The notes below the pieces were generated by a model, which did no database searches, had not been told where the DNA came from, and worked only from the letters and a program-made list of their open reading frames with translations. 9,837 nt of DNA from an uncultured Oscillospiraceae bacterium. Lineage in GTDB: Bacteria > Bacillota > Clostridia > Oscillospirales > Oscillospiraceae. The stretch spans positions 1 to 9,837 of the forward strand of contig CAKTNW010000054.1 in assembly GCA_934589145.1 (NCBI GenBank). The letters run 5' to 3'. Made by a program: the position numbers and the translations under genes. Of the stretch, positions 1 to 7,281 are shown piece by piece. The stretch's first letter is position 1; each line of letters opens with the position of its first letter.

Positions 1-3000
1 ATAGCGCACCACGTTGGACTCGTCCAGCGCCGCCTCGATCTCGTCCATGACGCAGAACGGCGTGGGATGTACCTTCAGAATGGCGAAATACAAGGCGATG
101 GCCACAAAGGCCTTTTCGCCGCCGGACAGCAGCGTGATGGTCTTGAGCTGCTTTCCGGGGGGCTGCACCCGGATCTCGATGCCGCAGTTGAGGATATCCT
201 TCTCGTCCTCCAGCTCCAGTTGAGCCTTTCCGCCGCCGAACAGCTCCAGGAACGTCTCCTGGAAGCTCTCGTTCAGCAGCTTGAACTGCTGGGCAAAGAT
301 GTCGGTCATCTGCTTGGTCAGCTCCTCGATGACGCCCATCAGCTCACCCCGCGCCTTCTCCACGTCGGCGCGCTGCTCGGACAGATAGGTGTAGCGGGTG
401 TTGACCCGCTCGTATTCGTCGATGGCGCCGATATTGGGGGTGCCCAGGCCCTTGATCTCCCGGTTCAGCTCCGCGATACGGCGGGTGGCCTTGGGCACGC
501 TCTCCAGCTCGACGCGCTGCTCCAGCGCGGCGCTGTGGCTCAGCTCATAGCGCTCCCACAGCTTGTCCAGCAGGGCCTTCTCCTCCATGGCGTTGCCCTG
601 GAGCTTCTGCTCCATGCGGGACAGCTCCTGGGTGGTGGCGATGACCGCCTCGTTGCAGTCCCGGCTCTCCCGGTTTCTGGCGTCCCGCTGGCCCTCCAAC
701 TGCAGCTTCTGCTCCGACAGGGCGGTCAGCTTCGTCCGCAGTGCCTCGCCCTGACGGCGCAGGCCGTCAAGCTGGGCCTGATGGGCGGCGATCTCGCCCT
801 CCGCCTTCTCGTTGGCGGCGGCAAACTGATCCATCAGCGCCTGGCGCTGATCCCGGTCGGTGACCATATCCAGCCGCAGCCGCTTCAGGTCGGCGATGCT
901 GCGTTCGCCCGCGTCCCGCTCGGCGGCCAGAGCCGCCTGAGCGGCCTTCTTTTCGCTGACCTGCTGGGACAGTGCGTTGGTTTTCTCCATCAGGTCGCTC
1001 TGGCCGCTCTGGCTCTCCTCCGCCCGGCGGCGCAGCTCGGCGGCCTTCGCCTCCTTCTCCGCCACGTCCGCCGCCACGGCGGCGCAGCGCGCCTCATCGT
1101 TCCGGGTGCGCTGGGCGAAGGTATCCAGCTCCGCCTGCAGATCCTCGCAGCTCTGCTCCAGCGTCGTGTTCAGGATGTCGTAATGCTCCTGCTTACCCTG
1201 ATATTGCAGCACCAGATCCTCGGCCTTGCGCTGCTGGGCGGAGGCCACCTCCAGCTCATACTGGGCCTTCTGCAGCTCACGCTGGGTGTCCTCGGCCCGC
1301 TGCTTTGCGGCGGACAGCTTGTCCCGCATACCGCCCAACTGGCCGTTCAGCTTTTCCAGCTCGTTGGCCCGGCTCAGCACACCGGCGCTGCGGCTGACGC
1401 TGCCGCCGGTCATGGAGCCGCCCCGGTTCATCACCTGGCCGTCCAGCGTGACGATCCGGAAGCCGTTGCGGTACTTCCGGGCCATGGCGATGCCGCAGTC
1501 CAGATCCTCCACCACCACGGTGCGGCCCAGCAGATTGCGGAAAATGCCGTCGTATTTTTTATCATAGGTGACCAGATCCACGGCCAGGCCCACAAAGCCA
1601 TATTCGCCGCTGACATCCTCCCGCAGCACGTCGCCGCGGACGGCAGTCATGGGCAGGAAGGTGGCCCGCCCGCCGCTGCGCTGCTTCAGATAGCCGATGG
1701 CGGCCTTGCCGTCCTCCTCCCGGTCTACCACGATGTTCTGCATGCCCGCGCCCAGGGCGATCTCCAGGGCTACGGTGTACTTCTCCTGAGTCTTTATCAG
1801 GCTGGCCACCGGGCCGTGAACGCCCCGCAGGGCCTTCTTCTCCGCCGCCTGCATCACCAGTTTCACCGCGTTGGAGAAGCCCTCGTACTCCTTCTCCATC
1901 TCCGTCAGCAGCCGGATGCGGTTCTCCAGCGCCGCCACGTCCATGGTGAGCTGCAGCTTCTCCGCTTCCGCGTCGGCGGAGCGCTTTTTGCGGCCCTCCA
2001 TCTTCAGGCTGTGGCCCTGGATGATATTGCTGACGGCCTGGGCCTCCTCTTTGGCCTCGTTCAATAGCTTCCGGTTCTCCTTCGATTCCCGGCCGCTCTG
2101 CTCCAGCTTTTCCTGGGCGGCGGACAGCTCCGCCTCCGTGTGGGCACGGCGCTCCGCCATCTGGTCAAGACCGGAGCGCAGGGCGGACAGCTCCGCCTTA
2201 CCGTCCGCGGCGGCGGACAGCAGCAGCGCCTCCTCCGCCCGCAGAGACTCCGCCGTGCGCTGGGCGCCGGCGGCGGTATCGGTCAGCTCACGGGCCTGGG
2301 CCAGCAGGGCTTCCAGCTCCCGCTCCAGCGCGGCGCTCTCGTCGTCGATCTGGGCGATCCGCTGCAACTGGGCGTCTACCTGGGACTGCAGGCTGCCCGC
2401 CCGGTTCTCCGTATCCGCCATCTCCCGGCGGATGCGCTCAATGCTCTCGTTGTTGTGCTCCACCGAGGTACGCAGCACGGCGACGGCGCTGTCATGCTCA
2501 CCGGAGGCGCCCTCCAGCCGGCTCACCTGGCCCCGCAGCTCCTCCGCCTGCAGATCGTTCTGCCGCACCTGCTCGCCCAATTCCTCGGCGGCGGCGTAGG
2601 CAGCCTCCAGCACCGCCTCGGCCCGTTCCTTGTCGGCCCGGGCCGTCTCCACGTCGGTCTGCAATTTGAATTTGGCGGTTTTCAGATCCTGCAGCTGCTC
2701 CAGCCACACGCTGATCTCCAGCACCCGCAGCTCATCCCGCAGCACCAGATACCGCTTGGCCACCTCCGCCTGCTTGCGCAGAGGCTCCACCTGCAGCTCC
2801 AGCTCCGCGATCTTGTCGTCGATGCGCACCAGATTCTCCTGGGTGCGCTCCAGCTTCCGTTCGGCCTCCTCCTTGCGGTGGCGGTACTTGCTGATGCCCG
2901 CCGCCTCCTCGAACACCTCGCGGCGTTCGCCGGATTTCACGGACAGGATCTCGTCGATCTTGCCCTGGCCGATGATGGAATAGCCCTCGCGGCCCATGCC

Positions 3001-3393
3001 GGTGTCCATGAACAGCTCGTTCACGTCCTTCAGCCGCACCGACTGCTTGTTGATATAGTACTCCGACTCGCCGCTGCGGTAATACCGGCGGGTAACGGCC
3101 ACCTCCGCTTCGTCGCGGGGGAAGATATGCTCCGTGTTGTCAATGACCAGCGTCACCTGGGCAAAGCCCATCTGGCTGCGCTTCTCCGTGCCGCCGAAGA
3201 TCACATCCTCCATCTTAGCGCCCCGGAGCTGGCGGCTGTTCTGCTCGCCCATGACCCAGCGGATGGCGTCGGAGATATTGGACTTGCCGGAGCCGTTGGG
3301 GCCCACGATGGCGGTGATATCCTCTCCGAAATTCAGGACTGTCTTATCGGGAAACGATTTGAAGCCCTGAATTTCCAGCGCTTTTAAGTACAA
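1..3393 (-). CDS. smc: Chromosome segregation/condensation ATPase SMC (C-terminal end cut by window edge)
   Basis: SMC dimers with ScpA and ScpB form a condensin that loads on the chromosome and extrudes loops, aiding segregation. The visible 1131 residues show the full layout. The N-terminal head has Walker A GPNGSGKS (residues 31-38) and a GYSIIGQGKIDEIL motif. Next comes a long Glu/Gln/Arg/Ala-rich coiled coil, then a hinge at about 520-670 ending in a Gly-rich GGSMTGGS stretch. A return coiled coil leads to the C-terminal head with signature LSGGEKA (from 1089) and Walker B FCVMDEIEAALDE (catalytic D1117, E1118). About 50 final residues lie outside the window. The start is taken as TTG at 3393, because GAGGTGG lies 5 bases upstream and the resulting MYLKALEIQGFKSF matches SMC N-termini. 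The in-frame GTG at 3402 overlaps that ribosome site. The usual Firmicutes neighbour rnc is not upstream here; tepA is. Frame checks at several points show no break. Confidence 0.97.
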   Translation of the reverse strand, partial: MYLKALEIQGFKSFPDKTVLNFGEDITAIVGPNGSGKSNISDAIRWVMGEQNSRQLRGAKMEDVIFGGTEKRSQMGFAQVTLVIDNTEHIFPRDEAEVAVTRRYYRSGESEYYINKQSVRLKDVNELFMDTGMGREGYSIIGQGKIDEILSVKSGERREVFEEAAGISKYRHRKEEAERKLERTQENLVRIDDKIAELELQVEPLRKQAEVAKRYLVLRDELRVLEISVWLEQLQDLKTAKFKLQTDVETARADKERAEAVLEAAYAAAEELGEQVRQNDLQAEELRGQVSRLEGASGEHDSAVAVLRTSVEHNNESIERIRREMADTENRAGSLQSQVDAQLQRIAQIDDESAALERELEALLAQARELTDTAAGAQRTAESLRAEEALLLSAAADGKAELSALRSGLDQMAERRAHTEAELSAAQEKLEQSGRESKENRKLLNEAKEEAQAVSNIIQGHSLKMEGRKKRSADAEAEKLQLTMDVAALENRIRLLTEMEKEYEGFSNAVKLVMQAAEKKALRGVHGPVASLIKTQEKYTVALEIALGAGMQNIVVDREEDGKAAIGYLKQRSGGRATFLPMTAVRGDVLREDVSGEYGFVGLAVDLVTYDKKYDGIFRNLLGRTVVVEDLDCGIAMARKYRNGFRIVTLDGQVMNRGGSMTGGSVSRSAGVLSRANELEKLNGQLGGMRDKLSAAKQRAEDTQRELQKAQYELEVASAQQRKAEDLVLQYQGKQEHYDILNTTLEQSCEDLQAELDTFAQRTRNDEARCAAVAADVAEKEAKAAELRRRAEESQSGQSDLMEKTNALSQQVSEKKAAQAALAAERDAGERSIADLKRLRLDMVTDRDQRQALMDQFAAANEKAEGEIAAHQAQLDGLRRQGEALRTKLTALSEQKLQLEGQRDARNRESRDCNEAVIATTQELSRMEQKLQGNAMEEKALLDKLWERYELSHSAALEQRVELESVPKATRRIAELNREIKGLGTPNIGAIDEYERVNTRYTYLSEQRADVEKARGELMGVIEELTKQMTDIFAQQFKLLNESFQETFLELFGGGKAQLELEDEKDILNCGIEIRVQPPGKQLKTITLLSGGEKAFVAIALYFAILKVHPTPFCVMDEIEAALDESNVVRY

Positions 3394-3398
3394 ATAGT

Positions 3399-3405
3399 CC
3401 ACCTC
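3399..3405 (-). promoter_or_regulatory. Ribosome binding site that fixes the smc start
   Basis: On the minus strand this reads GAGGTGG, followed by 5 bases and then TTG at 3393. It argues for a TTG start. The in-frame GTG at 3402-3400 lies inside the site, and the ATG at 3407 is out of frame and runs into a stop after seven codons. Confidence 0.75.
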
Positions 3406-3434
3406 ATTTTACATTGGCATACTTTAACTAGGAT

Positions 3435-3463
3435 AGTGTATCAGAAAAGTGTGTATTTTTCAA
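3435..3463 (-). promoter_or_regulatory. Predicted sigma-A promoter of smc
   Basis: Read on the minus strand: -35 TTGAAA (3463-3458), a 17-base spacer, and -10 TACACT (3440-3435). Transcription would start near 3428 and leave a leader of about 35 bases before the TTG start. This means smc can be transcribed independently of tepA, from which it is separated by the intergenic repeat. Confidence 0.6.
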
Positions 3464-3510
3464 GTTAAAGTTGGATGGGTGACGTGTTGCTTCACGGCAA
3501 ATGATTTCTT

Positions 3511-3650
3511 TGCCTCCCTCGTCAGAGGGAGGTGGCATGACCGCAGGTCATGCCGGAGGGAGAGACAGTAAACGCAAGATTCATTGCAATTCACTTATCT
3601 CTCCCCCAGTCTCGCATACGCTCGACAGCCCCCTCGTCAGAGGGGGCCTT
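3511..3650. repeat. Hairpin-rich intergenic repeat element
   Basis: This stretch holds several exact inverted repeats. CCTCCCTC/GAGGGAGG with loop GTCA lies at 3513-3532. GGCATGACC/GGTCATGCC with loop GCA lies at 3534-3554. GGGAGAGA (3558-3565) pairs with TCTCTCCC (3598-3605) across a 32-base loop. GCCCCCTC/GAGGGGGC, again with loop GTCA, lies at 3628-3647. The first and last hairpins share CCTCGTCAGAGG, so the element carries a repeated module. It looks like the dispersed intergenic repeats common in gut Clostridia genomes; that family assignment is from memory and not proven by one copy. The last hairpin lies just past the end of tepA and may help end its transcript, although no good U-run follows it on that strand. 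Confidence 0.6.
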
Positions 3651-3678
3651 TAAGGCGCATTATCCCACTCCGTGCATC

Positions 3679-4389
3679 TCACAACTTTTCATCTCTCCTC
3701 TTCTCCACCATCTTGTACAGCGCCTCCAGCGCGTCGCTCAGGGAACCGATACGGTCGATGATGCCCAGGGCCACCGCCTCCTGGCCGTAGATGACGCTGC
3801 CCACGTCGTTGGCCATATCCCCCACCGACAGCATCAGCTCCCGGAACTTTTCGGCGCTGATGCGGGAATTGCGGGCCACAAAGTCGATGATCCGCTCCTG
3901 GATCCGCTCAAAGTACCGGTAGGTGGCCGGGGCGGCGATGACCTGTCCCGACATGCGGACGGGGTGGATGGTCATGGACGCGCTGGGCACGATAAAGGTA
4001 GCCTTGCCGCACACCGCCAGCGGCACGCCGATGGAGTGGCCGCCGCCCAGCACCAGCGTAGCGGTGGGCTTGGTCATGCCCGCCACCAGCTCGGCGATGC
4101 CCAGGCCCGCCTCGATATCGCCGCCCACCGTGTTCAGCAGCAGCAAAAGGCCGTCCACGTCGTCCTTCTCCTCCACCGACGCCAGCAGCGGCAGGACGTG
4201 CTCATATTTGGTGGTCTTTACGTTGGGGGGCAGTGTGGTGTGGCCCTCCACCTGGCCGATGATGGTCAGGCAGTGGATGGTGCCCCGCTTGTTCTTCACC
4301 ACCGTGGAGCCCATTTCGATGATCTGCTGCTGGGGTGTGTCCCGGTTCTCCGGTTCGCTGCTCTGGCAGTTGTTGGCATAGTCGCTCAT
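3679..4389 (-). CDS. tepA: ClpP-like serine protease of the TepA (YmfB) family
   Basis: A 236-residue cytosolic ClpP-fold protease, close in length to the Bacillus TepA/YmfB family. Visible motifs are the ClpP-type strand-turn NTVGGDIEAGLGIAELV (residues 86-102), the nucleophile elbow GGGHSIGVP with Ser119, and TIHPVR with the catalytic His142. The acidic member is probably Asp195 (MANDVG), with Asp191 as an alternative. The VYG-EAV-GIID segment near 200-212 matches the usual ClpP C-terminal core. In B. subtilis the protein has been linked to protein translocation and to spore outgrowth; whether that holds here is inference. The ATG start has AAGGAGG about 10 bases upstream. It lies between smc and an unknown gene on the same strand, with a terminator before it and the hairpin repeat after it, so it is probably a single-gene unit. 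Housekeeping ClpP is the main alternative, but the GGGHSIGVP and TIHPVR motifs favour TepA. Confidence 0.9.
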   Translation of the reverse strand: MSDYANNCQSSEPENRDTPQQQIIEMGSTVVKNKRGTIHCLTIIGQVEGHTTLPPNVKTTKYEHVLPLLASVEEKDDVDGLLLLLNTVGGDIEAGLGIAELVAGMTKPTATLVLGGGHSIGVPLAVCGKATFIVPSASMTIHPVRMSGQVIAAPATYRYFERIQERIIDFVARNSRISAEKFRELMLSVGDMANDVGSVIYGQEAVALGIIDRIGSLSDALEALYKMVEKRRDEKL

Positions 4390-4476
4390 AGGTGCGCTCC
4401 CTCCTTTTTGCCCTAGTGTTTGCCGCCAAAAGGCAAACTATACCACTGGGAACGACGCTCTTGCTGCATAACAATA
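4390..4476 (-). promoter_or_regulatory. tepA leader with weak promoter candidate and small hairpin
   Basis: On the minus strand a TATAGT hexamer (4442-4437) could be a -10 box, but I see no convincing -35 box at the right distance. A 7-base exact inverted repeat, GTTTGCC/GGCAAAC (4418-4438, loop of 7), lies between it and the AAGGAGG ribosome site. It overlaps the expected 5' leader, so it may be a leader hairpin or chance. Confidence 0.3.
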
Positions 4477-4507
4477 CCCCCTCGTGAGGAACGGCCTCAT
4501 GAGGGGG
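4477..4507 (-). terminator. Hairpin terminator of the unknown gene at 4523-5578
   Basis: CCCCCTCGTGAGG (4477-4489) pairs with CCTCATGAGGGGG (4495-4507) around the loop AACGG: 13 pairs with one G-T. It starts 15 bases past the stop of the minus-strand gene. On that strand it is followed by TATTGTTAT, a modest U-rich tail. It separates the gene from tepA. Confidence 0.75.
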
Positions 4508-4522
4508 CTTATGTATGCAGCG

Positions 4523-5578
4523 TTATATGAGCGTGAATGTTTCGTTCGGAAATGAAACGACATGGAACACAACGCGCCATTCGATATCCTCCGCCGCCGG
4601 TTCAAAATGCAGCGCGGAGCAAACCGCGTGCAGGCTTTCCTGCGTATTCTTTTCAAATACCGTCACAGCCGGGCCAGCCGCGCCGCCGATCACAACGGTG
4701 CAGGCAATATCGTTTTGGGCCTGCGGCGCATAGCGGTTCGTGCATGGGGCGATTTCCAAAGGCCTGTCGCCCGCAGCACAATCGCAGATCGAAATAGCAT
4801 CGTCCGGCTCAGGAGAAAGGGTATAGCTCATGGCGGTAAAATGCGTTGGGTAGAACCAGCGGTTCGAGTCAAATTGTTCTTGAGGAATTGACTGCCGCTC
4901 CAGTTCCCGCACCGTCAAGGTGTATTCCGTTCCGCTGACCGGATGGGAAAAGGAAAACGAATCGCCGGGAGCATGTGTCCTGAAATGCGGCCCGGGCACA
5001 CAGCACGGCTGCTGCTTCATCGTAAGGGAAAGTGATCTTATTTCCGGGCGGCGTTTTCCGGCCCACAGGTAAGACTGTCTGTAAATCGTCCAGCCGTAGG
5101 AGTCGTCCAGGCCATAATGAGCGGCTGCCACTTGCGCCACTTTCTCATTTGCCGCGCCATCCGGCAGACACGGACTGATGCCTGCCGCACAGCCGTGAGA
5201 AGACCGCAGTGTCTTTCCGTTCAGCTCTATCTGGGCGCTGAAATCAAGGCCGAGCGGATTCTCCAATTCTATCTGCATCTGCTGTTCCTGGGTAAAGTTA
5301 TCCTCTGAATCATTTTCAGCAGTCAGGTTCCATTTTGCTATGAATCTGCGGATGTCCTCCGCCTCGGTGCGCATGCAGAGATCCACCACCAAGCCCTTGC
5401 CGCAGGCATACACCGCGGGGATGACCCAGTGATGCCCCGCCCAATCAAATTGCTGATCCAGTCTGATCTCCGTCCCGGCACGGTCTCTTCCCAGATGTCC
5501 CCAGAAATTTCCCTCAAAGTAGACCTTCCACTCGGAAGCAGCCGGTTCGATTCTGCTGTCATCAAATGTGTTATCCAT
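4523..5578 (-). CDS. Conserved-looking protein of unknown function, cysteine-rich, cytosolic
   Basis: I do not recognise a named family. The 351-residue product has no signal peptide, lipobox or hydrophobic segment, so it is probably cytosolic. It contains 11 cysteines, including GCAAGISPC, QQPCC and SICDC, and many Trp and Tyr (for example EWKVYFEGNFWGH near the start and SNRWFYPTHF later). Alternating polar and hydrophobic stretches suggest a beta-rich fold. The cysteines are not in an obvious zinc-finger pattern. The start is ATG at 5578, with GGGAGG 5 bases upstream. An in-frame ATG at 5635 lies at or before the predicted transcription start and is rejected. Its own promoter and terminator make it a single-gene unit. 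Sampled 60-base lines give 42% and 55% GC, against 67% in the adjacent lipoprotein gene, which suggests a different history or expression class. Coding status is supported by length, a good ribosome site and flanking signals. Confidence 0.8.
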   Translation of the reverse strand: MDNTFDDSRIEPAASEWKVYFEGNFWGHLGRDRAGTEIRLDQQFDWAGHHWVIPAVYACGKGLVVDLCMRTEAEDIRRFIAKWNLTAENDSEDNFTQEQQMQIELENPLGLDFSAQIELNGKTLRSSHGCAAGISPCLPDGAANEKVAQVAAAHYGLDDSYGWTIYRQSYLWAGKRRPEIRSLSLTMKQQPCCVPGPHFRTHAPGDSFSFSHPVSGTEYTLTVRELERQSIPQEQFDSNRWFYPTHFTAMSYTLSPEPDDAISICDCAAGDRPLEIAPCTNRYAPQAQNDIACTVVIGGAAGPAVTVFEKNTQESLHAVCSALHFEPAAEDIEWRVVFHVVSFPNETFTLI

Positions 5579-5637
5579 AATAGCCTCCCTGACCTCCGAT
5601 TTGCCGGGCTCAGTTGCCGCATCACGTCGATGCAATT

Positions 5638-5666
5638 ATTATAGTCAAAAAGGCGTTTTCGTACAA
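5638..5666 (-). promoter_or_regulatory. Predicted promoter of the unknown gene, with overlapping near-palindrome
   Basis: On the minus strand a perfect -10 TATAAT (5643-5638) lies 17 bases from a weak -35 TTGTAC (5666-5661). Transcription would start near 5631, leaving a leader of about 50 bases before the ATG at 5578. The spacer contains CGAAAACGCCTTTTTG (5661-5646), a near-palindrome that resembles a CcpA/LacI-type operator. Binding there would block the promoter; this is inference. Confidence 0.6.
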
Positions 5667-5693
5667 GTATTTCCCCGCAAAAGGTGTGTGAAA

Positions 5694-5716
5694 AATGAGC
5701 GCTAACCCCCCTCATT
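5694..5716. promoter_or_regulatory. Inverted repeat between divergent promoters (possible operator)
   Basis: AATGAG (5694-5699) and CTCATT (5711-5716) form a 6-base inverted repeat with an 11-base gap. It sits between the -35 boxes of the divergent unknown gene and the lipoprotein gene. Such a position suits a shared regulator, but the arms are short and chance cannot be excluded. Confidence 0.2.
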
Positions 5717-5727
5717 CCTGCCATGAC

Positions 5728-5756
5728 TTGACATTTTGCCGCGAGTTCTATACAAT
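5728..5756 (+). promoter_or_regulatory. Predicted sigma-A promoter of the solute-binding lipoprotein gene
   Basis: A perfect -35 TTGACA (5728-5733) is followed by a 17-base spacer and -10 TACAAT (5751-5756), which is 5 of 6 to consensus. The leader would be about 60 bases. It contains a short exact inverted repeat, ATTTTG-GGG-CAAAAT (5787-5801), of unknown role. The near-consensus sequence suggests strong expression unless repressed. Confidence 0.8.
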
Positions 5757-5825
5757 ACACAAGGTCATACGATGGTTTTTGTTTCCATTTTGGGGCAAAA
5801 TCCAGGTATATAAGGAGGAAATCAA

Positions 5826-7169
5826 ATGAAAAAACTGCTGGCATTCCTGCTGGCCCTGACGCTGGCGCTGTCCGTGACGGCCTGCGGTCAGGACGCGGCA
5901 GCCAATGACGAGGAGCAGAGCGTCATCGAGCTGACGCTGTGGACATATCCCATAGGCGACTGGGCCGATGAGACGGCGGTGAACAACCTGCTGACCCAGT
6001 TCAACACGGTGTATCCCGACATTCATGTGACGGTGCAGTGCCTGGATGAGGCCACCGGCGACGACAGTCTCAGCACCGCCGTGGACGGCGGCGTGGCGCC
6101 TGACATCCTGCTGGCCCAGCCGGACCGCCTGGTGAAGGGCTGGGGCGCCGAGGGCATGCTGGCCGACCTGTCCGACATGTGGGACGACGCCGACAAGCAG
6201 GAGGTCAACGCCGCCTGCCAGAGCGTCTGCTTCACCTCTGACGGCAAGTGCTACGCCTACCCCTTCGCCATGAACGTCCAGTGCATGGCCATCAACTACG
6301 ACGCCTTCGTGACGGCGGGCGCCGACCAGTACATCGACCTTGAGACCCGCACCTGGACCACCGAGCAGTTCACCCAGGCGGTGAAGGCCCTGCGGGACAA
6401 GTACGGCGAGACGGTGGCCGCCGTGTACTGCTCCGGCCAGAACGGCGACGAGGGCACCCGTGCGCTGATCACCAACCTGTACGGCGGCACATTCACCAAC
6501 GATGCCCACACTGCCTACACCGTGGATTCCGAACCCATCCAGCAGGCGCTGACCCTGCTGCGGGACACCAAGGGCATCGAGTTTGACGAGGCCATCAACG
6601 GCCAGGAGGAGGCCACCCTCTTCTATCACGAGTCCCTGAAGATGTCCTTCTGCTGGAGCCTGGCCCAGCAGACCGCCGAGACCGTGGACGAGCCCACCGA
6701 GGAGGGCGCGGAGCCTGTGGTCCACGAGGCGGGCAAGACCGTCAACGGCCAGACCATCGAGTTCATGTCCTTCCCCTCCGAGACCGGCGAGAACCGCCTG
6801 GAGGGCGATGTGTGGGGCTTCGGCGTATTTGACAACGGCGACCAGGAGAAGATCGACGCCGCCAAGCTGCTGATCCGCTACTTCGCCGACGGCCAGGGCA
6901 CCAGCGCCGCCGTGAAGGCCGCCGGCTGCTTCCCCGTCCGCGCCGCTGTGGACGGCGCGAACCTGTCCGGCATCTGGAGCGGCAGCGACGTGATGCAGGA
7001 ATACGCCAAGCTGACGGACTTCTTCGGCAGCTATCCCCAACTGACCCCCGGCTGGGCCACCGCCCGCACCGAGTGGTGGAACCTGCTGCAGCGCATCGGC
7101 AACGGCGGCGACCCGGTGATCGAGACCGAGACCTTCGTGGCCAACGCCAACGCCGCGGCAAGAGAATAA
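5826..7169 (+). CDS. Extracellular solute-binding lipoprotein of an ABC importer (family 1 type)
   Basis: The 447-residue product has a lipoprotein signal: two lysines, a Leu/Ala-rich core and the lipobox VTAC, with Cys20 as the lipidated residue. It would therefore be anchored outside the membrane. The mature start fits family 1 binding proteins: a first strand IELTLWTY, a helix carrying FNTVYPDIHVTV, and later GVAPDILLAQPDRL and CYAYPFAMN segments. C-terminal Trp-rich helices end near TARTEWWNLL. These proteins usually carry sugars or oligosaccharides, but the ligand cannot be told from sequence. An acidic stretch near VDEPTEEGAEPV looks like a surface loop. The start is supported by AAGGAGG 7 bases upstream. 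A near-consensus promoter and a strong terminator bracket the gene alone, and no permease or ATPase gene is adjacent. It may serve a transporter encoded elsewhere or act as a sensor partner. Confidence 0.9.
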   Translation: MKKLLAFLLALTLALSVTACGQDAAANDEEQSVIELTLWTYPIGDWADETAVNNLLTQFNTVYPDIHVTVQCLDEATGDDSLSTAVDGGVAPDILLAQPDRLVKGWGAEGMLADLSDMWDDADKQEVNAACQSVCFTSDGKCYAYPFAMNVQCMAINYDAFVTAGADQYIDLETRTWTTEQFTQAVKALRDKYGETVAAVYCSGQNGDEGTRALITNLYGGTFTNDAHTAYTVDSEPIQQALTLLRDTKGIEFDEAINGQEEATLFYHESLKMSFCWSLAQQTAETVDEPTEEGAEPVVHEAGKTVNGQTIEFMSFPSETGENRLEGDVWGFGVFDNGDQEKIDAAKLLIRYFADGQGTSAAVKAAGCFPVRAAVDGANLSGIWSGSDVMQEYAKLTDFFGSYPQLTPGWATARTEWWNLLQRIGNGGDPVIETETFVANANAAARE

Positions 7170-7178
7170 TTTCACATG

Positions 7179-7211
7179 AAAAATGGCAGGCCGGTTGGCC
7201 TGCCATTTTTT
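7179..7211 (+). terminator. Strong hairpin terminator after the lipoprotein gene
   Basis: AAAAATGGCAGGCC (7179-7192) pairs exactly with GGCCTGCCATTTTT (7197-7210) around the loop GGTT, followed by another T. It begins 10 bases after the stop. The A-run on the left arm gives a T-run on the other strand, so it could work in both directions. Confidence 0.93.
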
Positions 7212-7225
7212 ACCGCCTTCTGAGG

Positions 7226-7254
7226 TTGCGCAGCAGGAGAACTTGTGATATACT
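7226..7254 (+). promoter_or_regulatory. Predicted promoter of the TetR-type regulator, extended -10
   Basis: TTGCGC (7226-7231), a 17-base spacer and TATACT (7249-7254), preceded by TGA, making an extended -10. Transcription would start near 7261, about 20 bases before the ATG. The TGnTATACTCC string recurs at the promoter of the DUF308 gene. Confidence 0.65.
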
Positions 7255-7281
7255 CCAGATACTACCGAAACGGAGGACGCT

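Noticed and set aside
67..2067. Long plus-strand open frame (666 codons) and a second at 2140-3387 (415 codons)
   Set aside because: Both are codon-aligned antisense to smc. Their translations are Leu/Gln/Gly/Ala-rich low-complexity sequence, and the minus strand carries clear Walker A, signature and Walker B motifs.
3513..3647. CRISPR-like array from the repeated CCTCGTCAGAGG core
   Set aside because: Only two copies about 115 bases apart, each an imperfectly matching palindrome, with no regular spacers or cas genes.
3550..4416. Plus-strand open frame over tepA
   Set aside because: Its His/Gln/Val-rich product is a shadow of the ClpP-like gene, and its start lies inside the intergenic repeat.
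5579..5635. Longer N-terminus for the unknown gene, starting at 5635
   Set aside because: That ATG lies at or before the predicted transcription start and lacks a ribosome site; ATG at 5578 has GGGAGG at ideal spacing.
7245..7265. Possible TetR operator palindrome GTGATATACT/CAGATACTAC
   Set aside because: Only 5 of 10 positions are symmetric; not better than chance.
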